A stretch of 64,000 bases of DNA from assembly GCA_016708125.1 (NCBI GenBank), contig JADJGF010000001.1, positions 4,052,001-4,116,000 of the forward strand. Direction: 5' to 3'. The translations under genes and the position numbers were made by a program. Source of the DNA: Ignavibacteriota bacterium. Its GTDB lineage: Bacteria > Bacteroidota > Ignavibacteria > Ignavibacteriales > Melioribacteraceae. Below the pieces are notes generated by a model. That model was not told the origin of the DNA and searched no databases. It worked only from the letters and a program-made list of their open reading frames with translations. Below, in pieces: positions 55,444 through 63,570 of this stretch; positions within the stretch are counted from its first letter, which is position 1; the number at the start of each line of letters is the position of its first letter.

Positions 55444-55888
55444 ATTTACTTTCCTGCTTTAAATTATTTTTATTTTCCCGACCCAAGAAAATTAAATGTG
55501 CATGTAAAATTGACTTGAAAATTAGATAAATTTTAAATATTTCCAAATGAAAAAGTATAATAAAATTTATTTTTTTTCTAAATTTATAGAGATATGAATT
55601 ATTCAAATTATTACGGAGAGAATATTTTTACGAAAATTTTAAAAAAAGTCCTCCGAAATTTTCAATATCCTATAATCTAATAATTTCGGAGGCACAAGGG
55701 GGTAATACAAATACGTTTAAAACGTACAATGAAATTATAGAAAATATTTCATTTCAAAAAATCAGTATAAATACTTATATACAAAATTTTTTATAAAAAT
55801 AATTTTTTATTCCATTATTGCACATAAATGGAATTTTTCTTTTATAAAACTTATTAATCTCAAAATATTTATTTATCAAAATAAATTC

Positions 55889-55906
55889 GTAAGTACAAAT
55901 ACTTAC
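55889..55906. promoter_or_regulatory. Palindrome A of the two-component region
   Basis: GTAAGTA-CAAA-TACTTAC, a perfect 7-4-7 inverted repeat, centred about 115 bp upstream of the start at 56013. It is one of four similar sites, in two pairs. Confidence 0.65.
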
Positions 55907-55942
55907 AATACAAGTAAAAATATTTTCAAATAACATAAATTG

Positions 55943-55960
55943 ATAAGTATTAGTACTGAT
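55943..55960. promoter_or_regulatory. Palindrome B of the two-component region
   Basis: ATAAGTA-TTAG-TACTGAT, centred about 61 bp upstream of the start at 56013 and 54 bp from site A. Confidence 0.6.
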
Positions 55961-56012
55961 TTATTTTTTTTGTTTTTCAATTAGCTTTCCTAATCAACAA
56001 AAAGGAGTTAAT

Positions 56013-56441
56013 ATGAAAAAATTAAAATTTATTATTGCATTTTTACTAATTTTATCAAGTACTTTAATATGTCAAGAAATTGGGGAAATTTTCATTTGGG
56101 AGGAAGCAGAAAAAATGTTTGGAAATGTTTTAGAAGAACAATCAATTACAACTGAGGCATTAAAAAATGTACTGAAAAATACGATAAATAGTGTTATGTT
56201 TAATGTAAATAATTCAGAGTTGACAATTTTGGGTGATAACAGAAAAGCATTGTACTTTACTGATTCTTATTCTGAAAATAATGAGATTTTTCATTTATTC
56301 AGTAAAAGTAAACTTGAAGAACTTTTAAATCTTGGGAATAAGGAAATTTGTTTATTTCAGAAAAGAGAAAAAGCATATACTATTCAAAATGGTCAATTTA
56401 TTTTAGAATACTCTATTCCTTGTCCGCCAATATGTAACTAA
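56013..56441 (+). CDS. Small secreted protein of unknown function
   Basis: 142 residues with a signal peptide (MKKLKFIIAFLLILSSTLICQ). AAAGGAG lies at good spacing before the ATG. The mature part is acidic with mixed helices and strands (EIGEIFIWEEAEKMFGNVLEEQ, NNSELTILGDNRKALYFTDSYS). It ends with a cysteine-containing tail, SIPCPPICN. The family is not recognised. Its stop codon shares a base with the start of the next gene, so the two are made together. Two palindromes upstream are also found near the neighbouring sensor kinase, which suggests common control. Confidence 0.75.
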   Translation: MKKLKFIIAFLLILSSTLICQEIGEIFIWEEAEKMFGNVLEEQSITTEALKNVLKNTINSVMFNVNNSELTILGDNRKALYFTDSYSENNEIFHLFSKSKLEELLNLGNKEICLFQKREKAYTIQNGQFILEYSIPCPPICN

Positions 56442-57025
56442 TGAAAACTTGGGAAATTATTGCTTATTTTTCTGTATTTATTTGGACGATAGTTCCAATT
56501 TTCTATCGTTCAAATAAACATTTTTATTTTTTTCTTCTTTTTGCAATTAACGATTTGTCTTCAGTTATAATAGATATATTATTTAGTTTTTCTACGACAG
56601 CACTTTGGATTCCTTCAACATATTTAATTGTACTAAGTTTAGATAAAGATTTTTTTTTCAAACACAAATATTTTATAGGAATAGGGCTAATAATTTCTAT
56701 TTTTCTTGGATTTAACTCATCCATTACTTTTCATATGTACTTTGTATTAGCATCCCAAATAATTCTATTTATTCTTTTTTCAAGATTTCTGATTTCTATT
56801 TATTTAGATGAAAATAGGATAGATATTTTTTATCTAACTATGATTTTTTATGAAGCATTAACAATTTTTAAAATAATCGCTTTTCTAAATCAACTTAGTT
56901 CGGGTTTAAATATTTATTTTGCAACTAATGCAATTCAGATTTTGATAGGTTTATTTTTAATTTATATTAGCATTAGGAGAAAAAATAATCGAGATTTGGA
57001 AGGTAACGAAGTTTTATATGAATAA
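56441..57025 (+). CDS. Multi-spanning membrane protein of unknown function
   Basis: 194 residues with about six or seven hydrophobic segments (IIAYFSVFIWTIVPIFY, FYFFLLFAINDLSSVIIDILF, YFIGIGLIISIFLGF, YFVLASQIILFILF, NAIQILIGLFLIYISI) and a charged cytoplasmic-like tail. Translation is coupled to the secreted protein upstream (TAATG overlap). The stop is seven bases from the stop of the convergent response regulator gene. No transporter or enzyme motif is seen. It could be a sensor or partner of the small secreted protein; this is inference from linkage only. Confidence 0.7.
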   Translation: MKTWEIIAYFSVFIWTIVPIFYRSNKHFYFFLLFAINDLSSVIIDILFSFSTTALWIPSTYLIVLSLDKDFFFKHKYFIGIGLIISIFLGFNSSITFHMYFVLASQIILFILFSRFLISIYLDENRIDIFYLTMIFYEALTIFKIIAFLNQLSSGLNIYFATNAIQILIGLFLIYISIRRKNNRDLEGNEVLYE

Positions 57026-57032
57026 TAAATTT

Positions 57033-57683
57033 TCATTTCTTCATATTTTTTAAAACTGCATATCTTATTAGTTGTCCAACAGAATTAAATCCAAGTGTAT
57101 TCATCATTCTATAACGGTGTGTTTCAACAGTTCTTTTAGAAATTTTTAATTCTATGCTAATTTGCTCTGTTGTTAAACCTTCACCAATTAAGTTTAAAAT
57201 CTCAAATTGCTTATTTGTTATTCCATTTATTGATTTTTGTTTTTCTTTCTTTTCAATTTGTTCAAATCTTCCAATTATTTCTGCAAGCTCAATGTCACTT
57301 TTGTTTACGAAATATTGTTTACCTTTGTTTACAACTTTAATGGCATTAACAAGTTCATCACGCATGCTGTTTTTGCTTATAAGACCTAATCCCCCGGCTT
57401 TTAAAATTGAATAAATAAAATCATCGCCCAAATACTGCGAAAGAAACAAAATTTTTGCTTCTTTAAATTTATTTATAATTGTCGATGCAGCTTCCGGTCC
57501 GGATTTTATAGGCATATTTATATCTGAAACAATTACATCCGGCATTAGCTCAAAAAATTTTTTTTCTAAAGTTCTTCCGTCTTCAGCTTCTCCAACAATT
57601 ATAATATCCGGTGAATCTTTTAAAAGGCTAATTATTCCTTCTCTAAATAAATTATGATCATCTGCAAGTAAAACTCTTATCAT
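57033..57683 (-). CDS. Response regulator, NarL/LuxR family
   Basis: 216 residues. The receiver domain has DD at residues 8-9, phospho-acceptor Asp54 in DVIVSDINMP, and the switch region LFLSQY. The output domain is a LuxR-type helix-turn-helix: NGITNKQFEILNLIGEGLTTEQISIELKISKRTVETHRYRMMNTLGF. It overlaps the sensor kinase gene by four bases. NarL-family regulators bind short inverted heptamers; the RTAAGTA-N4-TACTKAY palindromes in both flanking promoter regions are good candidates for its sites. Confidence 0.93.
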   Translation of the reverse strand: MIRVLLADDHNLFREGIISLLKDSPDIIIVGEAEDGRTLEKKFFELMPDVIVSDINMPIKSGPEAASTIINKFKEAKILFLSQYLGDDFIYSILKAGGLGLISKNSMRDELVNAIKVVNKGKQYFVNKSDIELAEIIGRFEQIEKKEKQKSINGITNKQFEILNLIGEGLTTEQISIELKISKRTVETHRYRMMNTLGFNSVGQLIRYAVLKNMKK

Positions 57684-58804
57684 AAAACTCGCTCCTCAAA
57701 AAACTTAATAAAAATTGTTGTACCTTCGCCAGGAGCTGAAATTATATTCATTTTTCCATCATAATTTTCTGCTCTCTCTTTAATATTTAGCAATCCTAAG
57801 GATGATTTTCCTTCTGTGAAATATTCATTAACATTAAAACCAATTCCATCATCGGAAATTACTAGTTTAATTTGTTCATCATCTTGAATAAGTTGAATAA
57901 AAAACTCTGAACAATTTGCATGTTTTATAATATTACTTATGCTTTCTTGGCAAATTCGATAAATATTTAGTTCATGCTCTTTATTTAGTGAACCCAATTT
58001 GTAATTTGTTGTTAAGTAACCTTTAATGTGATCTTTACTATTTATTGCATCAATAATTGATGTTAATCCGGCAACAAGTCCAAACTCATTTAAAATTCTC
58101 GGTCTTAATTGATGTGAAATATCTCTAATTTCCACAGCCAATTCATCAATTAAATTTATCATTTTTACAATTTCAGTATTATGATTAATTTTATTTTCAC
58201 TTTGCAGATTTTGTAAATTAAGTTTTAACATTAATAAATTTTGACCAACACTATCATGCAGCTCTTTTCCTAATCGATCTTTTTCTTCTTCATTTAAACT
58301 CTCAACTTTTGATTTAAGCTGCTTAAGACTTTCTTGATTTTTCTTAATTAAAGTTTCATATTCAATTCTTTGAGTAATATCTCTTAAATAAATATGACTA
58401 AATCCAAATGGTTCTATTTCTTTTGTAACGGCACTATAAAATTTATTTCGATAAGAAATTTCAACTGATTTTTCATTCAGCATATTTTCCTTAAAATTTC
58501 CGAAAATATCAAATACGTTTTTTCCTAATAACTTTTTTCCAAATTCATTTTCTGCACAATTATTTAATTCTATTATAATAAAATTTTTATCAATACGAAT
58601 TACCGGATCCGGATCAACTTCGGCAAATAATGCCATTAATTTTAAATTTTTTAACTCAAGTTCAGCTTTATTTTTTCTTAGCGGACTTATATACTCTTTC
58701 TTAATCAGACTAATAACTATAACCAATAAAACAATTATTGTAACCCCATAAATTAATGGGTTATCTAAAGTATAAAATACGCTGAAAATATCTGTTGGTT
58801 CCAT
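57680..58804 (-). CDS. Sensor histidine kinase (PAS, HisKA_3, HATPase)
   Basis: 374 residues. One N-terminal membrane segment (IYGVTIIVLLVIVISLI) is followed by a PAS domain (about 55-160: VIRIDKNFIIIELNNCAENEFGKKLLGKN), a coiled linker, and the HisKA_3 dimerisation helix with the phospho-His in RLGKELHDSVGQNLL. The ATPase domain follows (ISNIIKHANCSEFFI, VISDDGIGFN, GLLNIKERAENYDGKM). With almost no extracytoplasmic domain, it probably senses an internal or membrane signal. It pairs with the overlapping response regulator. A palindrome of the shared type lies 50 bp upstream of the start, suggesting autoregulation. Confidence 0.93.
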   Translation of the reverse strand: MEPTDIFSVFYTLDNPLIYGVTIIVLLVIVISLIKKEYISPLRKNKAELELKNLKLMALFAEVDPDPVIRIDKNFIIIELNNCAENEFGKKLLGKNVFDIFGNFKENMLNEKSVEISYRNKFYSAVTKEIEPFGFSHIYLRDITQRIEYETLIKKNQESLKQLKSKVESLNEEEKDRLGKELHDSVGQNLLMLKLNLQNLQSENKINHNTEIVKMINLIDELAVEIRDISHQLRPRILNEFGLVAGLTSIIDAINSKDHIKGYLTTNYKLGSLNKEHELNIYRICQESISNIIKHANCSEFFIQLIQDDEQIKLVISDDGIGFNVNEYFTEGKSSLGLLNIKERAENYDGKMNIISAPGEGTTIFIKFFEERVL

Positions 58805-58845
58805 AAAAATATTTAATTAACTCATTTTTTTAAACAAATAAAACT

Positions 58846-58863
58846 ATAAGTATAATTACTTAC
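58846..58863. promoter_or_regulatory. Palindrome C of the two-component region
   Basis: ATAAGTA-TAAT-TACTTAC, centred about 50 bp upstream of the histidine kinase start codon. Confidence 0.6.
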
Positions 58864-58942
58864 AATTTTTAAATAAATTATATTTTTGTATAAAAATAAT
58901 TAAAAGTGAACGAAAAAGAGAAAATAATTTCTGATTTAATGC

Positions 58943-58960
58943 GTAAGTATTTCTACTGAT
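58943..58960. promoter_or_regulatory. Palindrome D of the two-component region
   Basis: GTAAGTA-TTTC-TACTGAT, centred about 66 bp upstream of the 86-aa gene. Its spacing and right half match site B closely. Confidence 0.6.
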
Positions 58961-59017
58961 TTTATTCTAAAAATCCTTGTCTATATTTTCATGGTTTTGA
59001 AATCTCTTGGTAAATAA

Positions 59018-59278
59018 ATGATAAAAAGACGAGTTTTAAGAAGCCGAAAAGAAAACGGAGATATCATAGCTCTTGGAAATCCATTTGAATATTGGAATCC
59101 AAAATTTAAGAATGATATTATTGATGAAATTGAAACCGGACTTTATAATTATTTTGTTGAATTAGATGACAACACAGAAATTGAAGTAAAAGTTATAATT
59201 GAGAATGAACAAAAATATTTATCTACAGATCCTGATCAAACAACTTTAAACTTTTTATTTAATTTGCCGGATTGTTAA
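59018..59278 (+). CDS. DUF3892-like small protein
   Basis: 86 residues. The pattern ENGDIIALGNPFEYWNPKFKNDIIDEIETGLYNYFVELDDNTEIEVKVIIENEQKYLSTDPDQTTLNFLFNLPDC fits the DUF3892 type: a GDI.AL start, W mid-way, YL.T.pD.T near the end and LP.C at the terminus. The function of this family is not established; the domain is often a stand-alone small cytoplasmic protein. It is divergent from the sensor kinase gene and carries palindrome D upstream, so it may belong to the same regulon. Confidence 0.75.
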   Translation: MIKRRVLRSRKENGDIIALGNPFEYWNPKFKNDIIDEIETGLYNYFVELDDNTEIEVKVIIENEQKYLSTDPDQTTLNFLFNLPDC

Positions 59279-59500
59279 ACAAATAGTAAAATATAAAAAA
59301 GAATAAATAATTCATAATATTGTATATAACAAAAAATAAAATGAAGTTTTCTTGTAGAAATAATTTACTTTTTATATCTTAAGTTCAATTATAATTAGAT
59401 ATTATTTATGATACTTATCACATTTTAATATTTAACTATTAGTTATCTTGTTTTTAATGTTCATTTATTTTTTTAATTGATTAATTTAGCATCTTAAATA

Positions 59501-60481
59501 ATGAAAGAATTTAGTCTTCTACATTTAATACAAAAAACAAAAAATGAAACTCTAACTCAAGCTGAGATAAATTTCTTAATCGAATATTCTTTAAAAATTG
59601 CCATTTCATTCCTAAAAAATAATTATAAATCAAAAATAAATCATAGTTTGTATTATCAAGATACAATTGAAGATCTTGCGATTGATTCAATTGTTCCTTT
59701 ATTCATAAAGAATAATTCGGGAATACTTGGATTAAAAAGATCGCTTGAAAATTGGTCAACTCCAATTGATGATGGAATTAATGCCGAATTCTTTATATCT
59801 AAAATTGTATGGAAAAGAACAGATCAAACATTGACAAATTTATTAAAAGAAAAAGACCCGTTTTTCGAAAAAATACTTAAAACATTAAGTCTTTGCGTAG
59901 CTAAAAATGATTTGAAAAAATTAAGATATTTCGGAACGGTTTATATTGTTCAAGATAATCTAACTGAATTAAATAGTAACTTAATCAAATATGATTCATT
60001 TAAAAATATTCCATCTGAAATTTTTGGATATAAACAAATAGTTCTTTTTGATAAATTATTTGAATATATAAAAACAAAAACTGAATATACGCCGGCAATT
60101 CCGTTAAACCTACTTGTTAAGAGGATAAAAGAATTTCATATTGAAAAATCAAAAATAGAAGAAATAGAATTTTCAACCGACGATAATAGCTTTATATATG
60201 ATGAAATAATTAATACCGGATTAAATTCGCTTCAAGAAAAAATTGATACTTTCTATATTCCTAACGGAAGATTGTCAAAGGATGATTCAGAATTATTGAT
60301 GGCATCTTTTGAAGATATTACAAAAGATATGTTAAACGGCGGAATGAGCGGAAGTTTATTTGATTACTTAAAATTTAGAAAAAATACTCTCACCTCAGAA
60401 CAATTTTATAATAATTATCATACAATTATGAATAATTTGTTAAAAAACCTAAAAAAGACTCTTACTGAATTTGTACAATAA
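59501..60481 (+). CDS. Unknown 326-aa protein near the exopolysaccharide genes
   Basis: 326 residues, cytoplasmic, mainly alpha-helical and Lys/Leu/Ile-rich. It starts MKEFSLLHLIQKTKNETLTQAEINFLIEYSLKIAISFLKNNY, without a clear ribosome binding site. The stretch YYQDTIEDLAIDSIVPLFIKN recalls the DLAQEAF-like helix of sigma-70 region 2, but no region 4 helix-turn-helix could be identified, so a sigma-factor role is only a weak possibility. The C-terminal half has SKDDSELLMASFEDITKDMLNGG and FDYLKFRKNTLTSEQFYNNYHTI. It lies upstream of two tiny membrane protein genes and could form an operon-like unit with them. Confidence 0.6.
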   Translation: MKEFSLLHLIQKTKNETLTQAEINFLIEYSLKIAISFLKNNYKSKINHSLYYQDTIEDLAIDSIVPLFIKNNSGILGLKRSLENWSTPIDDGINAEFFISKIVWKRTDQTLTNLLKEKDPFFEKILKTLSLCVAKNDLKKLRYFGTVYIVQDNLTELNSNLIKYDSFKNIPSEIFGYKQIVLFDKLFEYIKTKTEYTPAIPLNLLVKRIKEFHIEKSKIEEIEFSTDDNSFIYDEIINTGLNSLQEKIDTFYIPNGRLSKDDSELLMASFEDITKDMLNGGMSGSLFDYLKFRKNTLTSEQFYNNYHTIMNNLLKNLKKTLTEFVQ

Positions 60482-60829
60482 ATCTTACAATCCATCTGAT
60501 ATTCAATTTCTGAAATAATTAAAAGCTAATTTCCTTAGAATTTTCAATTATTAATCTAAATTCTCGCTAAAATTTTAACATTTCTTTTATCTTGACAAAT
60601 TTATTATTTTCTATTTTTTTCTCTAAGTTATTATAAAATAATCAATTACAGAAAACAAACTGTTACAAACTTTATCTACGACTTTACTTTATATTAATTT
60701 TCTAAATTATTTATTTGCAATAAGTTATAATTTATATTATTTTACTTTTATTCAAATAATTTTTTGTTCTATATCTCTAAACATTATGCTGAAATATTCG
60801 AATATAAGCAGACACCTTGAGGAGGAAAA
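60482..60829. other. Intergenic region, 348 bp
   Basis: Very AT-rich spacer between the 326-aa gene and the 42-aa membrane protein gene. No hairpin, repeat or further gene could be supported. It presumably carries the promoter of the two small genes. Confidence 0.5.
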
Positions 60830-60958
60830 ATGGGGAATATAGATTTTTTATTTCTTACAATATTAATTGTTTTATTTCTGATAGTAAATTTTGTTTACAA
60901 AAGATTTCCTAGAAGTAATGAAAAATTATTAAAATTATTAACAGACGATAAAATTTAA
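60830..60958 (+). CDS. 42-aa single-span membrane protein
   Basis: A very strong ribosome binding site (GAGGAGG) stands five bases before ATG. The protein is MGNIDFLFLTILIVLFLIVN, then FVYKRFPRSNEK and LLKLLTDDKI. One membrane helix (about residues 5-23) is followed by a basic cytoplasmic tail. No family is recognised. It lies 19 bp upstream of the next small membrane gene, indicating a two-gene unit. Confidence 0.65.
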   Translation: MGNIDFLFLTILIVLFLIVNFVYKRFPRSNEKLLKLLTDDKI

Positions 60959-60977
60959 TTTAATATTGGGAGAAAAT

Positions 60978-61166
60978 TTGGAAAAATTAAATATTATTCA
61001 AAAAAATATTCTAATGGAAGAAAATGTAAAGGATTTTGTTGCTAATACTTTATTCATTGAAGATCAGCACATCCAAGATGAAAAAAAGAAAAAGAAGTTA
61101 ACAATGATTGGATTAGTTTCCCTATACATTTTACTTATAACAGTCTCTTTAACATTGCTAAGTTAG
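60978..61166 (+). CDS. 62-aa C-terminally anchored membrane protein
   Basis: TTG at 60978 is proposed as the start, with GGGAG five bases upstream; another TTG four codons earlier overlaps that site. The N-terminal 38 residues or so are charged and helical (LEKLNIIQKNILMEENVKDFVAN). A Lys cluster (EKKKKKL) and a C-terminal membrane segment (MIGLVSLYILLITVSLTLL) follow. It is tail-anchored in layout, like small anti-sigma or regulatory proteins, but no family is recognised. It is followed by a strong bidirectional terminator. Confidence 0.6.
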   Translation: MEKLNIIQKNILMEENVKDFVANTLFIEDQHIQDEKKKKKLTMIGLVSLYILLITVSLTLLS

Positions 61167-61186
61167 TATTTTAGTTATTTAAAAAT

Positions 61187-61213
61187 AAAAAGGTGATATT
61201 AAATCACCTTTTT
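61187..61213. terminator. Bidirectional terminator
   Basis: AAAAAGGTGAT and ATCACCTTTTT form a perfect 11-bp stem with a five-base loop, lying between the converging small membrane gene and the Wzc-like gene. Confidence 0.9.
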
Positions 61214-61236
61214 ACTAAAAATTATTTATTAACATA

Positions 61237-63552
61237 TCATTTTTGCGGTTCTACTGTAGACTTTGATTTACTTTTTGCCTTTCCGTTCTGATTATGACCA
61301 TTTCTTGCATAAATATAAGCATATTTATAATACGATCCGTAGCTATTTTGTAATTCAAAATTATTAAGTAATGCGCCTATGAATGAACTGCTAGCACCTG
61401 CTTTAAGCAAAGTAACCGCTTTGGTCATTAATTCAGAATCGGTACTATTGGCAGATACAACTAGAATAGTCTCATCAACCAATCTTGAAAGAATCTCAGC
61501 ATCCGTTACTGTAAGAATCGGCGGTGAATCAATTATAATAATATCAAATTCATTTGTCAACTTTCTTAAAAATGATTTCATCCCTCTCGAATCTAAAATT
61601 TCAGATGGATTTGGCGGAATTGTTCCGGCAGTAATAAAAGAAAGATTTTCGACACCGGATTTTCTTTCTATTTCTTCGAATGATGCTCTACCAATAAAAT
61701 AATCTGTAAATCCCGGAAATCTCTTTTCATTAAAAATACTGTGAACTCTTGGTTTTCTAAGATCGCAATCAAGAATTACTGTGCGCTTATTTGCCATTGC
61801 AAAACTTCCCGCAAGATTAACAGCAATCGTTGATTTTCCTTCTCCTGGAGCTGATGATGTAATTAAAATAGATTTTGCTTCTCCATCTACCATCGAATAT
61901 CTTATTCTTGTTCTGATAGCCTTAAAAGCCTCACTTGCAACGGAATCCGCATTATCCGAAATAATAAACTCTTTTCCTTTTTTATTTGCTTCACCGCTAA
62001 TTGTTTTAACTTTCGGAACCCAACCAAGCAAATTGATATTTTTATCTTCAATATCTTCTGGACTTTTAATTCTTCTATCGAAATAATTTAATACAAGTGC
62101 ATAACCAATTGCTAATCCAATTCCCAACACTAGCCCAATTAAAATAATTAGTTTTCTATTTGGTTTAGCCGGTTCCTTGGGAGTTCGCGCAAAATTTAGA
62201 ACCAGAACTGATCCTGTAGTTGACTGTTCATTAATTAACGCTTCTTGAAATTTTTCTTCAAGTAGTAAATAAAGTTTTTCATTTGCCAATTGTTCTCTTG
62301 TTAATCTTGCCAAACCGATTGTTTTTTCGGGTAATGTTGTAAATCTGTTTTCGTAGCCGTTTAGAAAACCTTTTAATTTGTTAAAAGAAGCTTCATGAGC
62401 ATTATATTTTACTTGTTCTTCAAATATTTTTTGCGTCAAGGTTTTAATTTCTTCCGGACTTGCAGCAAGAATAGTATTTTTATACTCCAGCATACTTTCT
62501 TTTAATTTCTTTTTTAAATCAGTTAATTTATCATCATGCTGTTTAATTAATTGAGGATTATTAGCAGAATTTTTTGAGGAATTTGATAGTGCTATATCTC
62601 TCTGAGTTTCAACTTCTGCAATTTGTTCTTGCAATCTCAATAAATAAGGTTCAGCAGTTTTATTTTCAAGATATTCAGAAATTGTTGGATCTTTTTTCTT
62701 TAATTCAGCTTTATATTGGTTAAGATTTTCCTTAGCAATTGAAAGTTCGACTTGAGCAGAGTTTACCTTTGTTTCTAAATCTGTAATAGTTTCAATTAAA
62801 GATTTTGCTTGTTCCCCAAGTTCTACAACTCCGCCTTTTCTCTGGAATTGTGTTAAATTATCTTCAGACTGAATTAATTGATCAAGTTTTTCATTTTTTT
62901 GATTGAATAAAAATTCTTTTACTTTTGAAACTTGTTTTCTATTATCTAAAAGGTTGAATTCTCTATAAACTTTAGTATATGTGTTAGCAATTAATGATGC
63001 TTCATAAGGCGAAGGTGATTCAACAGAAATTTCAATAAAATCTAATCCCCTTTTTTGCTCAACAGAAACTTTACTTGAAAGAATTTTTAAAATATCATCA
63101 TAGGATTTAAGTCCTTTTTTCTTTTCGCCAAAATAATCCTTGTCAACTACAAGCGAAAACATTTCATTATTATCAGAAGTAATGAATGAGTCCATTATTT
63201 CAGTTGCAACTTGTTCAGTAATAGTAATATTTTTTATAGTTTCAATTTCGTTTGCAATAAACCTATCAGCTTGGTTACCGCCGCCAAATTCCGGCAGAAA
63301 AGAAGATGCATCCAAAATACTGCCTTGTGGCTCGGAAATTTTAAGAACTGTACTTGCCTGGTAAATATCAGTTGACGATGCAGCATATATTATCGATAGT
63401 ACCAAAATTGTTAAAGAGATTATCATAACACTTATTAAATGTTGCCTGATTATATTTACATAATCCTTAAGGCTGTGAGTTTCCTCTTCTGCAATTAAAT
63501 CTTTTAAGTACGAGTTTTCACTACCGTTTGAATTATTATTTTGTAAAGCCAA
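61237..63552 (-). CDS. Wzc-like polysaccharide co-polymerase and tyrosine autokinase
   Basis: 771 residues. The N-terminal Wzz domain (LKDYVNIIRQHLISVMIISLTILVLSIIYAA is the first membrane span, YQASTVLKISEP), a long coiled-coil periplasmic part (about 170-440), a GNVR-like stretch (LPEKTIGLARLTREQ) and the second span (KLIILIGLVLGIGLAIGYALVL). Then the cytoplasmic BY-kinase: Walker A SSAPGEGKSTIAVN, Walker A' VILDCDLRKPR, Walker B DIIIIDSPP. The C-terminal tail has a tyrosine cluster (NSYGSYYKYAYIYA), the usual autophosphorylation site. It controls chain length and export of an exopolysaccharide with the export protein encoded 18 bp upstream. Confidence 0.95.
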   Translation of the reverse strand: MALQNNNSNGSENSYLKDLIAEEETHSLKDYVNIIRQHLISVMIISLTILVLSIIYAASSTDIYQASTVLKISEPQGSILDASSFLPEFGGGNQADRFIANEIETIKNITITEQVATEIMDSFITSDNNEMFSLVVDKDYFGEKKKGLKSYDDILKILSSKVSVEQKRGLDFIEISVESPSPYEASLIANTYTKVYREFNLLDNRKQVSKVKEFLFNQKNEKLDQLIQSEDNLTQFQRKGGVVELGEQAKSLIETITDLETKVNSAQVELSIAKENLNQYKAELKKKDPTISEYLENKTAEPYLLRLQEQIAEVETQRDIALSNSSKNSANNPQLIKQHDDKLTDLKKKLKESMLEYKNTILAASPEEIKTLTQKIFEEQVKYNAHEASFNKLKGFLNGYENRFTTLPEKTIGLARLTREQLANEKLYLLLEEKFQEALINEQSTTGSVLVLNFARTPKEPAKPNRKLIILIGLVLGIGLAIGYALVLNYFDRRIKSPEDIEDKNINLLGWVPKVKTISGEANKKGKEFIISDNADSVASEAFKAIRTRIRYSMVDGEAKSILITSSAPGEGKSTIAVNLAGSFAMANKRTVILDCDLRKPRVHSIFNEKRFPGFTDYFIGRASFEEIERKSGVENLSFITAGTIPPNPSEILDSRGMKSFLRKLTNEFDIIIIDSPPILTVTDAEILSRLVDETILVVSANSTDSELMTKAVTLLKAGASSSFIGALLNNFELQNSYGSYYKYAYIYARNGHNQNGKAKSKSKSTVEPQK

Positions 63553-63570
63553 TTTTTACTCCTTAACCAA

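Larger units (their letters stand above)
55444..56012. other. Intergenic region, 569 bp, with inverted repeats
   Basis: AT-rich spacer between divergent genes. It contains an 11-bp perfect inverted repeat (CCTCCGAAATT at 55650-55660, AATTTCGGAGG at 55682-55692), then ACAAGGGGGTAATAC and a near-palindrome TACGTTTAAAACGTA. Near its right end lie two RTAAGTA-N4-TACTKAY palindromes. No gene is seen in it. Confidence 0.6.

Noticed and set aside
55424..55606. Minus-strand open frame of 60 codons
   Set aside because: Overlaps the start of the Cys-rich gene, has no good start signal and has biased composition from AT-rich spacer.
59501..60481. Calling the 326-aa protein a sigma factor
   Set aside because: Only one short helix resembles sigma region 2, and no region 4 DNA-binding motif was found.
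61187..61213. Hairpin considered as a riboswitch or attenuator
   Set aside because: A perfect stem with A and T tracts between converging genes is fully explained as a bidirectional terminator.
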